From Geosiphon pyriformis (Eukaryota; Glomeromycota; Glomeromycetes; Archaeosporales; Geosiphonaceae): 64,000 nucleotides of DNA. This document shows positions 56,871 through 64,000 of the stretch, piece after piece. Each line of letters begins with the position of its first letter. Position 1 is the stretch's first letter. A program made the translations under genes and the position numbers. Under the pieces are notes generated by a model that saw only the letters and a list, made by a program, of their open reading frames with translations, was not told the origin of the DNA and ran no database searches. The DNA lies in contig JAAOMT010000009.1 in NCBI GenBank assembly GCA_016748015.1, forward strand, positions 1,066,970-1,130,969, in the 5' to 3' direction.

Positions 56871-57769
56871 TTGGTGTCAGCTCATTTTTATCATTGTCAG
56901 TCTAGGTCAGATCATCAGTCTCCCAAGTAAGCTCTTCTCTTTGTTTTCCCTTTCTGTTGTCATCCCATAATAGTATTGGTGGCAGCTTATTGTGGTCTTC
57001 ATTGGTCCACAAGACTTGATATGCCTTCTATGTTGGTTTTCTTTCCTCTTCCTCAAACTCAATAAGTGGAGTTGTCAAGTTGGTGGTCTTGAAATGGCCA
57101 CACATGGCTGGTACATGTGTGTGTTGACCGTTTTGACTGAGTTGTAATTCTTGAGTGGTTCAATTGAGTATGACATTAGTTTTGAATAACCAATCATTGC
57201 CTACTAATGCTTGGTATTGGGTTGCTTCCATTACTAGAATGTTGATGGAAGTAATGATGCCATTGACTTTGAAAGAAAAGTTGTCAATTTCACCAATGGG
57301 AGTTTTGGTTGCTCCATCAGTAGTTATGATTCTGACACTGGTGGCGCAATCAACTCAGTGACCTAATTGGTCTATAAGTTGTTTGGTAATTATGCTGCCA
57401 GCTGATCCACTGTCTAGGATCAGTTTGATGAAGTAATTATCAACTTTTACATCAGTGTACATCACCATGATGAGTTTTTTTTTAAGGTGGCTCCACTGAA
57501 TAGTGGTACCATTGTGGTTTCCTTGAGTTCAAAAGGAAATATGATGGCCAATGTTTTGTTATTGGTGATGGTGGCTGGAAGTATGTTGCTGGTAAGTACT
57601 GGTTGTCGATTGAATTCTGAGTTGTAGAAGGTGGTGTCTTCTGGAGTAACCAAGAGACTTAAATAGTGTTGAAAATTTGGATTTTGGGTGGAACCAGTAC
57701 CCAGATTCCATTGTCGAGAACCTGATGGTTGTGCTGTAGAACAGGGAATTAGTTAATGGACCACTATCA
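56871..57769 (-). pseudogene. T4 protease region
   Basis: LTSNILPATITNNKT and MVPLFSGATL (57653-57480), a T-run frameshift at about 57473-57482, then MYTDVKVD and LILDSGSAGSIITKQLIDQLG (near 57430-57365), with the DSG active site intact, and QALVGNDWLFK near 57190-57215. It would process Gag-Pol. After NVILN a stop precedes TTQELQ, as in T3. The linker continues towards the Cys cluster. Confidence 0.85.
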
Positions 57770-59837
57770 ACGATTTCCAGCTTTGTTGTGTCAGTCTTGG
57801 CCTTTGAGTTCCATTTTGAGATAAGTTCTGTGGCAGTGTTTGAATTTGTTGCAGCTGATAAATGAGTTGGGGCTGCGGGTAATAAATGATGAGTGCTGTT
57901 GGCTGATAAATTGGCAGCTGATAAATTTGTGGCTGTGTCATAGATATGTAATTTGGTTGATATATTTCTGCATTTGATTGATATCTTGGAGTTGAAAACT
58001 GGCAATTGGGATTTCAATATTGATTTCCCAATTGTTAATTTTCTATTCTTAATCAACAATTGATTTTCAAATGTCCTTGTTTACCACAATAGTGGCAGAT
58101 ACACATCTCTTGTTGCCACAGCTGGTTGGCGGATAATAAGAGACACGACTGAATTTCTAAGCAATTTGTGATTCCTAAATTATTGCGTCATTGGGGTGGC
58201 TGATAAATAGCGCGATTGTCAGCTAAGTACCTTTCAAGCTTCTGGTTAATGGAGTTACTGAATTGTTTCAATTTGAAATTTAATTCAGATAATCTATTCA
58301 GCACTAGATTGACAGCTTGGGCATAATTAGCTTCAAGTTCAGCTGCTTCAAAATCTCTGGTGTTGGTAACTGCAGCTTGAAGGTCTACTGGATGCATTGG
58401 ACATATGCATTGGAGAATACTACTGTACAGACCTCTAATAAATTGGTTTAGGATTTGTGGTGCTGTGAAATAGTTGGCATCAATTGCTTGGATTTGATGC
58501 AAATTTTAATGAAAGTGTCCTAAGTAAGTGGTAACTGCTTCTGTGTCCCCTTGTTTGATAGTGGTGAAGATGTTTGTCAATCAGTTAATACTATTATTAT
58601 TACTAAAATATCTTAGGAATGCTAGTTTAAATGCATTGAAGTCCTGGGGTTTATTGATCAGGCTCTGATACTAGGAATTGGCAGTGTCTTTGAGAAAGTA
58701 TGGGATTGCTCGAAGAGCTCTGGCATCATTCCATCTATTTGCAGTAATGGCTTTCTCAATATTGTTTAGCCATACTTGGGTATCATTCTCTTTGCCAGTA
58801 AAATTGTTGAGTTTTGCAATTGGTGCATATGCTATTGGGTCTACATTTGGTTGTTGCTGTTGAATAGGTGGTTGAAGTTGTTGTTGTGGTGGTAGAAGTG
58901 GCTGTTGTGGTTGTTGAGGCAGTTGAAGTGGTTGAATTGGTTCAATAATTGGTTCAATTGGTAGGTGATTGATGGCAATATTTGGAAGTAAGTTCAATTG
59001 ATTGATTGAATCAGGGTTTAGAATATTCTGATTCTGTAGTATTTGAATATTTGGAGTCTTGGTTTCCAAATTTTCTTGATTTGAATTTTTTGGAGTTTGA
59101 ATGTTTGGGGTTTTAACTTCCAGGTTTTCTGGAATCGGGTTCTGGTAAGTAAATTTTTGATCCTCAGATTCTTTTTCTTCTTCTGATTTTGATGCTTCCC
59201 ATGGATTAGCTATTCTGAAATCTGGTGGAAGTGGTGGTAATCGAATTCCTAATGGTGTTGGCAATTGTGATTTAAATTCTTCAAAATATGCACCATATGG
59301 TCTTAATAAGTCTTCTTTCCTTTGTTTACTTTGAAATGGAAATTGTCCAAATGTTGATGTTGCATTTGATGTAGATGCATCTGCTGCTGTAATATTGATA
59401 GTGCTTCCAGAAGTATAATGATATGATAGATTTGTAAGTGATTCAATTCTGTGTTTTTTTCAAGTGGGTGGTTGGATATATTGAGGTGTTACTGCTGGTG
59501 TTTGTAGTTTTCTTTTGCTTTTACTTAAGTAGGTGATTGGGTATCTTTGTTGTATGTGATGTTTAATTTCTTTGTTAATCTCAGTGATGATGGATGCAAA
59601 ATTGTGATTTGTTGGTAAGCTGGTGTTTTGTATTAATTCATGGTAAAAAGTTTCTCTCACTGATTTAATGTTTACTGGTGTCCCTAACAAATAGGCAATT
59701 CTCTCATTGACATAGAAATTGAAGGCTGATTCTACTGATATATAATTGTGATTTAATCCCAAGTGTTAACAGTAGTGTTAAAATAAGGATTTTGTGAATC
59801 CTAAATAGTTTGCTCCTATACTTTCTGATTCTGCCAC
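57770..59837 (-). pseudogene. T4 gag region
   Basis: GTG GCA at 59837 (VAESES). The N-terminal domain has NYLGFTKSLF, SVESAFNFYVNERIAYLLG and PVNIKSVRETFYHELIQ, then LQTPAVTPQYIQPP. The open part 58671-59264 covers an acidic/Pro-rich linker, a Gln/Pro tract and the capsid start (IAKLNNFTGKENDTQVWLNNIEKAI). The next open part 58188-58502 has the late capsid (ILNQFIRGLYSSILQ, AAVTNTRDFEAAELEANY). Knuckle CHYCGKQGHLKINC lies near 58105-58065. Frame constant from start to protease; breaks are stops at Gln/Trp codons. Zinc-knuckle and capsid fold assignments follow Ty3-type Gag. Confidence 0.85.
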
Positions 59838-59850
59838 TGTTGATTAGTTG

Positions 59851-59895
59851 TTGGTGCTGGTTCTCTGTAAAATTATACTTCACAGAGAGCACCAA
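59851..59895 (-). other. PBS hairpin of T4 (best preserved)
   Basis: Minus strand: TTGGTGCT (59895-59888) next to the LTR, then CTCTGTGAA, a short loop, TTTACAGAG, AACC, and AGCACCAA (59858-59851). Outer arms are 8 bp and perfect; inner arms 9-10 bp with one G:U in RNA. The PBS is therefore inside a long stem, and the distal arm has the sequence of a tRNA acceptor end (AGCACCA). Confidence 0.7.
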
Positions 59896-60514
59896 ATGTT
59901 ACAGATGATTATTTGGGGTCTTAAATCAAATAACAAATTCATAACTTGGTGTTCAATATCTTAACAAGACTGGTGACACTAGTACGTTGATTGTATCTGA
60001 AGGTTTTAGAGTTGAGTTTTTTGTATAATAGACAGAAATTTAATTGATGGTTTTATCCATAGCTTTCCGAAACCGCAGTTTCGTCAAATTTCTTTCTCAG
60101 CATAGTGGCTGGTAATCTTTCTGGTAAGCTATTCTCAAATCTATGAGTGTTCTACCCTTGTTTTACAGGTCTTTTACCAGTCCTTATGACGTTTGTATCT
60201 CAGCACTTAATCTTTAATCAATTTTAGTAAAACCAAAGAAATAACAACAAAAATAAAAAAAAATAAAAAAAATAAAGAAAATAACAAAAAGCAATTACAA
60301 GTTAGTATTCCATCAATAGCCATGATCAAGAGCTATTGTTCCAGTGTTATTAAGTATCAATTATTATCAACATGAAGTGTTGATAGTAAAGAGTGGATTA
60401 AGATAGTAAATAATTATTTATTAATATTTGTGATTTGGAAAGTTGCTTAGATAAAATCTAAATAGAGAGGGTTTCTAACTAAGAATTCTTTCTTTTTTAC
60501 TTCTAATACTACTG

Positions 60515-60523
60515 CTATATATA
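60515..60523 (-). promoter_or_regulatory. TATA box of T4 LTR
   Basis: TATATATAG then CAGTAG on the minus strand; identical to T2 and repeated in the partial LTR near 61229-61237. Confidence 0.55.
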
Positions 60524-60540
60524 CATAATTGAGATTCCTT

Positions 60541-60700
60541 AATTTCTCAATTTTTCACCTCAGGAATTCTGGGATTTCTGAAATTCTGCAATTTTTTTTG
60601 AGAAGAATCCTGGAATTCTGCAATTCTGCAATTCCTCATCCAGAGAATCCTGAAATTTCTGGAATCCTGCAATTCCTTTTGAGAGAAATCCTGGAATTTT
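60541..60700 (-). repeat. Short-word array in T4 U3
   Basis: Runs of 8-9-bp words such as GGAATTCTG, CAATTCTG, GGAATCCTG and CAATTCC, some containing GAATTC palindromes. Present in all T1 and T4 LTR copies, in the place where T2 has 40-bp palindromes and T3 the 10-bp array. Confidence 0.8.
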
Positions 60701-60770
60701 ACATTTACTACAGCTACCTTTGATTGGCTATTTCATGTGCTAATATATTTCTTATATTCTATAAGTAACA

Positions 60771-61485
60771 CCATAGCTTCCCAAAACTGCAGTTTCATCA
60801 AATTTTTTTCTCAGCGTGGTGGTCAGTAATCCTTCTGGTAAGCTATCCTTAAATCTATGAGTGTTCTACCCTTGTTTCATGGGTCTTTTACCAGTCCTTA
60901 TGACGTCTGTATCTCAGCACTTAATCCTTAATCAATTTTAGTAAAACCAAAGAAATAACAACAAAAATAAAAAAAAATAAAAAAAAATAAAGAAAATAAC
61001 AAAAAGCAATTGCAAGTTAGTATTCCGTCAATAGCCATAATCAAGAGCTATTGCTCCAGTGTTATTAAGTATCAATTATTATCAACATGAAGTGTTGATA
61101 GTAAAAAGTGAATTGAGATAGTGAATAATCATTTATTAATATTTGTGATTTGGAAAGTTGCCTAGATAAAATCTAAATAGAGAGGGTTTCTAACTAAGGA
61201 TTCTGCCTTTTCTACTTCTAATACTACTGCTATATATACATAATTGAGATTCCTTAATTCTTCGATTCTTTACCTCAGGAATTTTGGGATTCTTAAAATC
61301 CTACAATTCCTTTTGAGAGAAATTCTGGAATTCTGCAATTCTGCAATTTCTCATCTGGAGAATTCTGAAATTCCTGGAATCCTGCAATTCTTCTTGAGAA
61401 GAATCCTGAAATTCCACATTTACTACAGCTATCTCTGATTGGTTATTTCATGTGCTAATATATTTTTTATATTCTATGAGTAACA
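60771..61485 (-). repeat. Partial LTR duplicated in tandem at T4 5' end
   Basis: Begins CCATAGCTTCCCAAAACTGCAG, which matches the LTR from 60056 onward, and runs to the LTR terminus (GAGTAACA), then the target duplication ATAG. The first 160 bp of the LTR (plus-strand sense) are missing. The outer copy thus keeps U3, the array, TATA box and part of R. Confidence 0.9.
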
Positions 61486-61603
61486 ATAGGTTACTATTAG
61501 ATAAAGAAATATTGATAAAGTCTAAAAAACAAAAAAACTTCTTTTTACAGAAAATGTGCTTTTTGAGGATTATTGGAAATAAAAGAGAAAGAAGTTTTTT
61601 CTA

Positions 61604-62373
61604 ATTACAATATATATAACTTTGATTAATATTCTAATTAATATTTTTTTGACTATTACAACTTGATTTAATTATTTAACAGATTTTTTAAAATTAGTGT
61701 TTACTAAAATTTTTGCACTTTTAATCTTATCTAAAGCCAGTATTAAGCTTGATTTAAAAGTAAATATTATTTTAATAATTCTAATAAATTTTAAAAAAGT
61801 AGCCATTTTTCTAAAACTATTAATTTTTAAAAATAATTTTTTAATAATTTTGAGTTTTTTTTGAGCTAAATTTTTTTTAACCACTTCTAAATTTAAATTC
61901 AAAGTAAATAATATTTTAACAGACATCTAAACCAAACACTTGAGTAAAAGAAACAAAATAATTAGATTTTTTTTTTCACTATTTTTGTTGAAAAAATTTA
62001 TCTTGTTTAGAAACTTGTTTATTATTAACTTAATAATTACTTTTTTGTTTTTGGAAGTTATATTCATATTTTTTTTATTAGCTTTATTTTTGTTGTCATA
62101 GTTCATACTAATCTCTTTTATTATATATTTACTTTTTATATCTATACTTTCTGATTTAGTTATGTAGTTTGTTTTCAACTTTTTTTTCTTATTATTTATA
62201 AATTTTTTCCAAAAAACTATAAATTTAAAACCAATATTATTATTAGCTAAAACATTATTTTTGCATTTTTTTCTTGATAATATACTATTTCTGTTTAAGT
62301 TAATATTAATATTCTTAATTGTCTTTTTTATAATTACAATAATACTGTTATTAGCAATCTTATTGTTAAACAC
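61604..62373 (-). pseudogene. L-gamma ORF1, 5' part relic
   Basis: Two adjacent open pieces in one frame (62373-61927 and 61926-61672) read through VIIKKTIKN, SRKKCKNNVL, SESIDIKSKYIIKEISMNYDN, then IIKKLFLKINSFRKMATFLKFIRIIK. These match MKKTIKAS, ESIDMEEECLVEETSVDYDD and VRKIFSGVNGFGRASTPSKFGEII of L-beta. Glu/Asp/Gly codons have become Lys/Asn, as expected from G-to-A change. ORF1 then breaks at 61604 and resumes at 43923. Confidence 0.8.
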
Positions 62374-62596
62374 AAATGATTTAAAAGTATTAAATTAAAT
62401 AGTAAAAATAGATAACAAACAAGAAATAAAAACAAAAAACTTTTTTTAAAACACTGTTCTTTTAAAAATTTGGAATAAATGAGAGAAAAAAGTTTTTTAA
62501 ATATAATTAAAATATTATTATTACTTAAATAAAAAAACCTATAAAAAATAATAATATTAATTAATTAATTATATCTTAATATAATAATTATAATAA

Positions 62597-64000
62597 ACTT
62601 TTTTACTCTCATTGATCCCCTAACCACAATGAGAGCGAAAAATAATTTTGAAAAAATTGCTTTTCCTTTTCCCTCTCCCCTCAGCTCTTGTTAACTATTT
62701 CTTCTAACTTATCTTTATTTGTTGCGATGGAACCGGTGGGCTTGTCTGCTGGTGGTTCTGGTTTGGATTCGGGCAGATTTGGGGACCTGCCAGAGTGCCA
62801 AAAACAAATGTGTTGATATGGTTTACATCCGTGGTGCGTCCTATAAGAAACCTAAGAAGCCTGCAGCTGGTGTTTCAGTTGTGTCATCCACTGGTCCATT
62901 ACATTTGGAAGACTTGGGTGGTGACGATAATAAGCCAACAGTGTCCTGGGGAAGCAGAGTGAATAGCGTTTCTAGCAGTGTGAGTGGTCTTTCAGATGTC
63001 GAGAATTTGGAAAACTTAATTGCTGAGGAGACAAGCTACGTTGATTCAGGTGAGGATGACAAAATGGATGAGACTATACTGTACAGAACTCATACTCGGA
63101 TGTATGTGTTGGAACAGTCTCTTAAGGCACCTCTATTTATTACTGTGGACAAAGACGATGACAATTCTGTGTTGCTGCCTCCTAAAGTCAATGGATCTAA
63201 TCAGCTGCCTTCTTCTAGATCACGTGTTCTCGAGAGTCATAGTTTCAGGCCAGTGAAATCATTTGCTCTGGATGTGGATTTGTTAGCTGTTCCTGGCAGG
63301 ACTAATGATGATAAGCTTATTACAATTAAAAAAGTTTTTTACAAAATTGATGGTTTTGGAAGAGTTTCAACTCCCTCAAAATTTCCTGGTGTTATTTATT
63401 CAACTTTCACAAGTAAGTCTAGTTTGATAAAGGCCAGAGAAATGGCATCTCATGAAAAAATTATTGTTAATGGTGATCTTAGGAAACCAAACATTCGTTC
63501 AGATTGGGAAGTGATCGTTAAGGAGATCCCAGTAGATCTTCCCAAATCAGCGATTGAGGCAGTGTTCTCCAAGTTTGGCAAGATCATTTCAATCAAAGTA
63601 CAGCTTATTGGTCTTTGGCAAAAGGCCCTAGTAGAATATGAATTATCTGAGATAGCTGATTTGGTTGCAGATAAATGGTCTGTGTTCATGGGAAAAGATT
63701 CTGTTCGCATGGCAAAGACAAGTGTTGATAGACATATGTGGGTATCTAGAGATCAGCATCAGACATTGCTTTACACTCTTCCAGTTGGCACTACTGCCTA
63801 TGATTTGTCTGGATTGGTGAAGGCTTATGATGGGAAAACTTGTTTTATTGGCCATAATCCGACTTCATATGTTCATGATCGGTGTGTTGTGATTTGTTTT
63901 GAATGTAAGGCATCTAAGTTGGCTGCTATTGGTTCGGTCCTGGTCTTTAAGGGTGTGAGTTTGTGTTGGACTGGTCTCTCTTTGGCCTGTTGTACAGTGT
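62597..64000 (+). mobile_element. L-epsilon: 5' part of a well preserved LINE
   Basis: Leader begins AAACTTTTTTACTCTCATTG, resembling the reverse-oriented leaders of L-gamma and L-alpha, then a polypyrimidine stretch (about 62660-62685) and ORF1. The remainder lies beyond the window. GC content and CpG presence are higher than in the other LINEs, so this is the youngest copy here. It lies about 100 bp head to head from L-gamma. Confidence 0.85.
62818..64000 (+). CDS. L-epsilon ORF1, open to window end (partial)
   Basis: The frame is open without any stop for over 390 codons, to the last base. Order: MVYIRGASYKKPKK, Ser/Asp-rich acidic region, PVKSFALDVDLLAVPGR (residue about 165), KIDGFGRVSTPSKF, an RRM-like fold with VIVKEIPVD and FGKIISIKVQLIGLWQKALVEYE, then LLYTLPVGTTAYDLSG. 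The CCHC knuckle would lie just outside. An ATG at 62727 (MEPVGLSAGG) in another frame ends at a TGA near 62814, so either a 1-base indel separates the two or the start is at 62818. The product should be the LINE RNA-binding ORF1 protein. The window edge cuts it. Confidence 0.85.
   Translation, partial: MVYIRGASYKKPKKPAAGVSVVSSTGPLHLEDLGGDDNKPTVSWGSRVNSVSSSVSGLSDVENLENLIAEETSYVDSGEDDKMDETILYRTHTRMYVLEQSLKAPLFITVDKDDDNSVLLPPKVNGSNQLPSSRSRVLESHSFRPVKSFALDVDLLAVPGRTNDDKLITIKKVFYKIDGFGRVSTPSKFPGVIYSTFTSKSSLIKAREMASHEKIIVNGDLRKPNIRSDWEVIVKEIPVDLPKSAIEAVFSKFGKIISIKVQLIGLWQKALVEYELSEIADLVADKWSVFMGKDSVRMAKTSVDRHMWVSRDQHQTLLYTLPVGTTAYDLSGLVKAYDGKTCFIGHNPTSYVHDRCVVICFECKASKLAAIGSVLVFKGVSLCWTGLSLACCTV

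Larger units (their letters stand above)
59897..60770 (-). repeat. T4 5' LTR, full copy
   Basis: Plus strand starts TGTTACAG and ends ATAAGTAACA. Similar over its length to 50636-51475. Contains TATATATAG (60515-60523 on the minus strand) and the short-word array at 60541-60700. Confidence 0.92.
50636..61485 (-). mobile_element. T4: Ty3/Gypsy-type element with dUTPase and a partly duplicated 5' LTR
   Basis: LTRs at 50636-51475 and 59897-60770, plus a partial LTR copy at 60771-61485. Flanks are ATGG (50632-50635) and ATAG (61486-61489). Minus-strand order: LTR, PBS hairpin, gag (GTG start 59837), protease, Cys cluster, zinc ribbon, dUTPase, RT, RNase H, integrase, ORFx, polypurine tract. It keeps the best catalytic residues of the family (DSG protease, YLDD in RT, DD-E in integrase). 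It has stops and frameshifts near 57475 (T-run), 54489 (one base lost) and between 53630 and 53350. Confidence 0.92.
43924..61603 (-). mobile_element. L-delta: full-length LINE hosting T4 in its 5' leader
   Basis: 3' T-run at 43924-43931, tail motif GTCCAACTGCTATCTAG, ORF2 48752-44060, ORF1 50626-48749, then T4 (50636-61485) and the rest of the 5' leader (61603-61490). It is flanked by AATACAGTATATA (43911-43923) and ATTACAATATATA (61604-61616), a 13-bp target duplication with two transversion or transition differences. It is inserted in ORF1 of L-gamma in the same orientation. GC content is intermediate between L-gamma and L-beta. At least two frameshifts in ORF2 and two in ORF1. Confidence 0.9.
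14812..62497 (-). mobile_element. L-gamma: old LINE split by two retrotransposon nests
   Basis: Reading the minus strand, pieces at 62497-61604, 43923-41402 and 18057-14812 rebuild the L-beta order: 5' leader, ORF1 start, ORF1 end, ORF2 start and endonuclease, RT, tail. The 3' end is marked by a T-run at 14812-14820 followed by the family tail (GTCCAATTACTATCTA). ORF1 resumes at 61604 where it stopped at 43923. ORF2 resumes at 18057 where it stopped at 41402; L-beta equivalents lie near 9900-10030. Element sequence proper is only about 6.6 kb; the rest is T1 (with T2 and T3) and L-delta (with T4). Its high AT content makes it among the oldest layers. Confidence 0.85.

Noticed and set aside
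57559-58059. 166-codon minus-strand ORF in T4 (Thr/Ser/His-rich)
   Set aside because: It is out of frame with gag and protease, which have homologous blocks in the other frame; a shadow of the gag-protease linker.
60529-60723. Plus-strand ORF rich in Ile/Leu/Phe over the T4 LTR (and at 61244-61438)
   Set aside because: It is the short-word U3 array read in one frame; it lies antisense to the element.

Overview
The window is a fungal-type, gene-poor, very AT-rich stretch made almost wholly of retrotransposons stacked inside one another. I found no host gene, tRNA, rRNA or CRISPR array. The mix of APE-type non-LTR elements with a C-terminal RNase H, Ty3/Gypsy elements carrying a dUTPase, and extreme AT content fits an arbuscular mycorrhizal fungus (Glomeromycotina such as Rhizophagus or Gigaspora). 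That assignment is a recollection-based guess and not proven by the sequence. The element labels below are mine.

Layout. (1) 1-6390, minus: L-alpha, a very decayed non-LTR (LINE-like) relic cut by the window edge and carrying a solo LTR at 3167-3984. (2) 6624-13353, plus: L-beta, a full-length LINE with ORF1 and ORF2, riddled with stop codons but readable in one frame per ORF. (3) 14812-62497, minus: L-gamma, a decayed LINE split by two nests. Nest one in its ORF2 is T1 (18058-41401, an internally deleted LTR element), which holds T2 (19425-39873, minus), which holds T3 (25006-35260, plus). Nest two in its ORF1 is L-delta (43924-61603, minus LINE), which holds T4 (50636-61485, minus LTR element) 9 bp upstream of the L-delta ORF1 ATG. 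(4) 62597-64000, plus: L-epsilon, the 5' part of the best preserved LINE, whose ORF1 is open to the window end. The nesting is supported by matching LTR pairs, by 4-bp target duplications (CTGG/CTAG, ATGA/ATGG, CCAT/CCGT, ATGG/ATAG), by a 13-bp duplication around L-delta, and by coding sequence that resumes after each insertion.

The LTR family (T1-T4) has a distinctive plan: LTR, a hairpin over the primer-binding site, one gag-pol frame (Gag with CCHC knuckle, protease, a Cys-rich cluster, a zinc-ribbon-like module, dUTPase, RT, RNase H, integrase), then an unrecognised third ORF (here ORFx) whose start overlaps the pol stop as ATGA. The U3 regions carry subfamily-specific short arrays just upstream of a TATA box: a 10-bp-period array in T3, 40-bp palindromic units in T2, and 8-9-bp units in T1 and T4. 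The LINE family encodes ORF1 (RRM-like fold plus CCHC knuckle) and ORF2 (APE endonuclease, RT, RNase H, Cys motif), again joined by an ATGA overlap.

Almost all damage is C-to-T or G-to-A transition, on both strands, including CAA/CAG/TGG-to-stop changes outside CpG. This points to cytosine-deamination-type decay (methylation or a RIP-like process). Alignments were done by eye; boundaries given to the base are LTR ends and start/stop codons, and the others are approximate.
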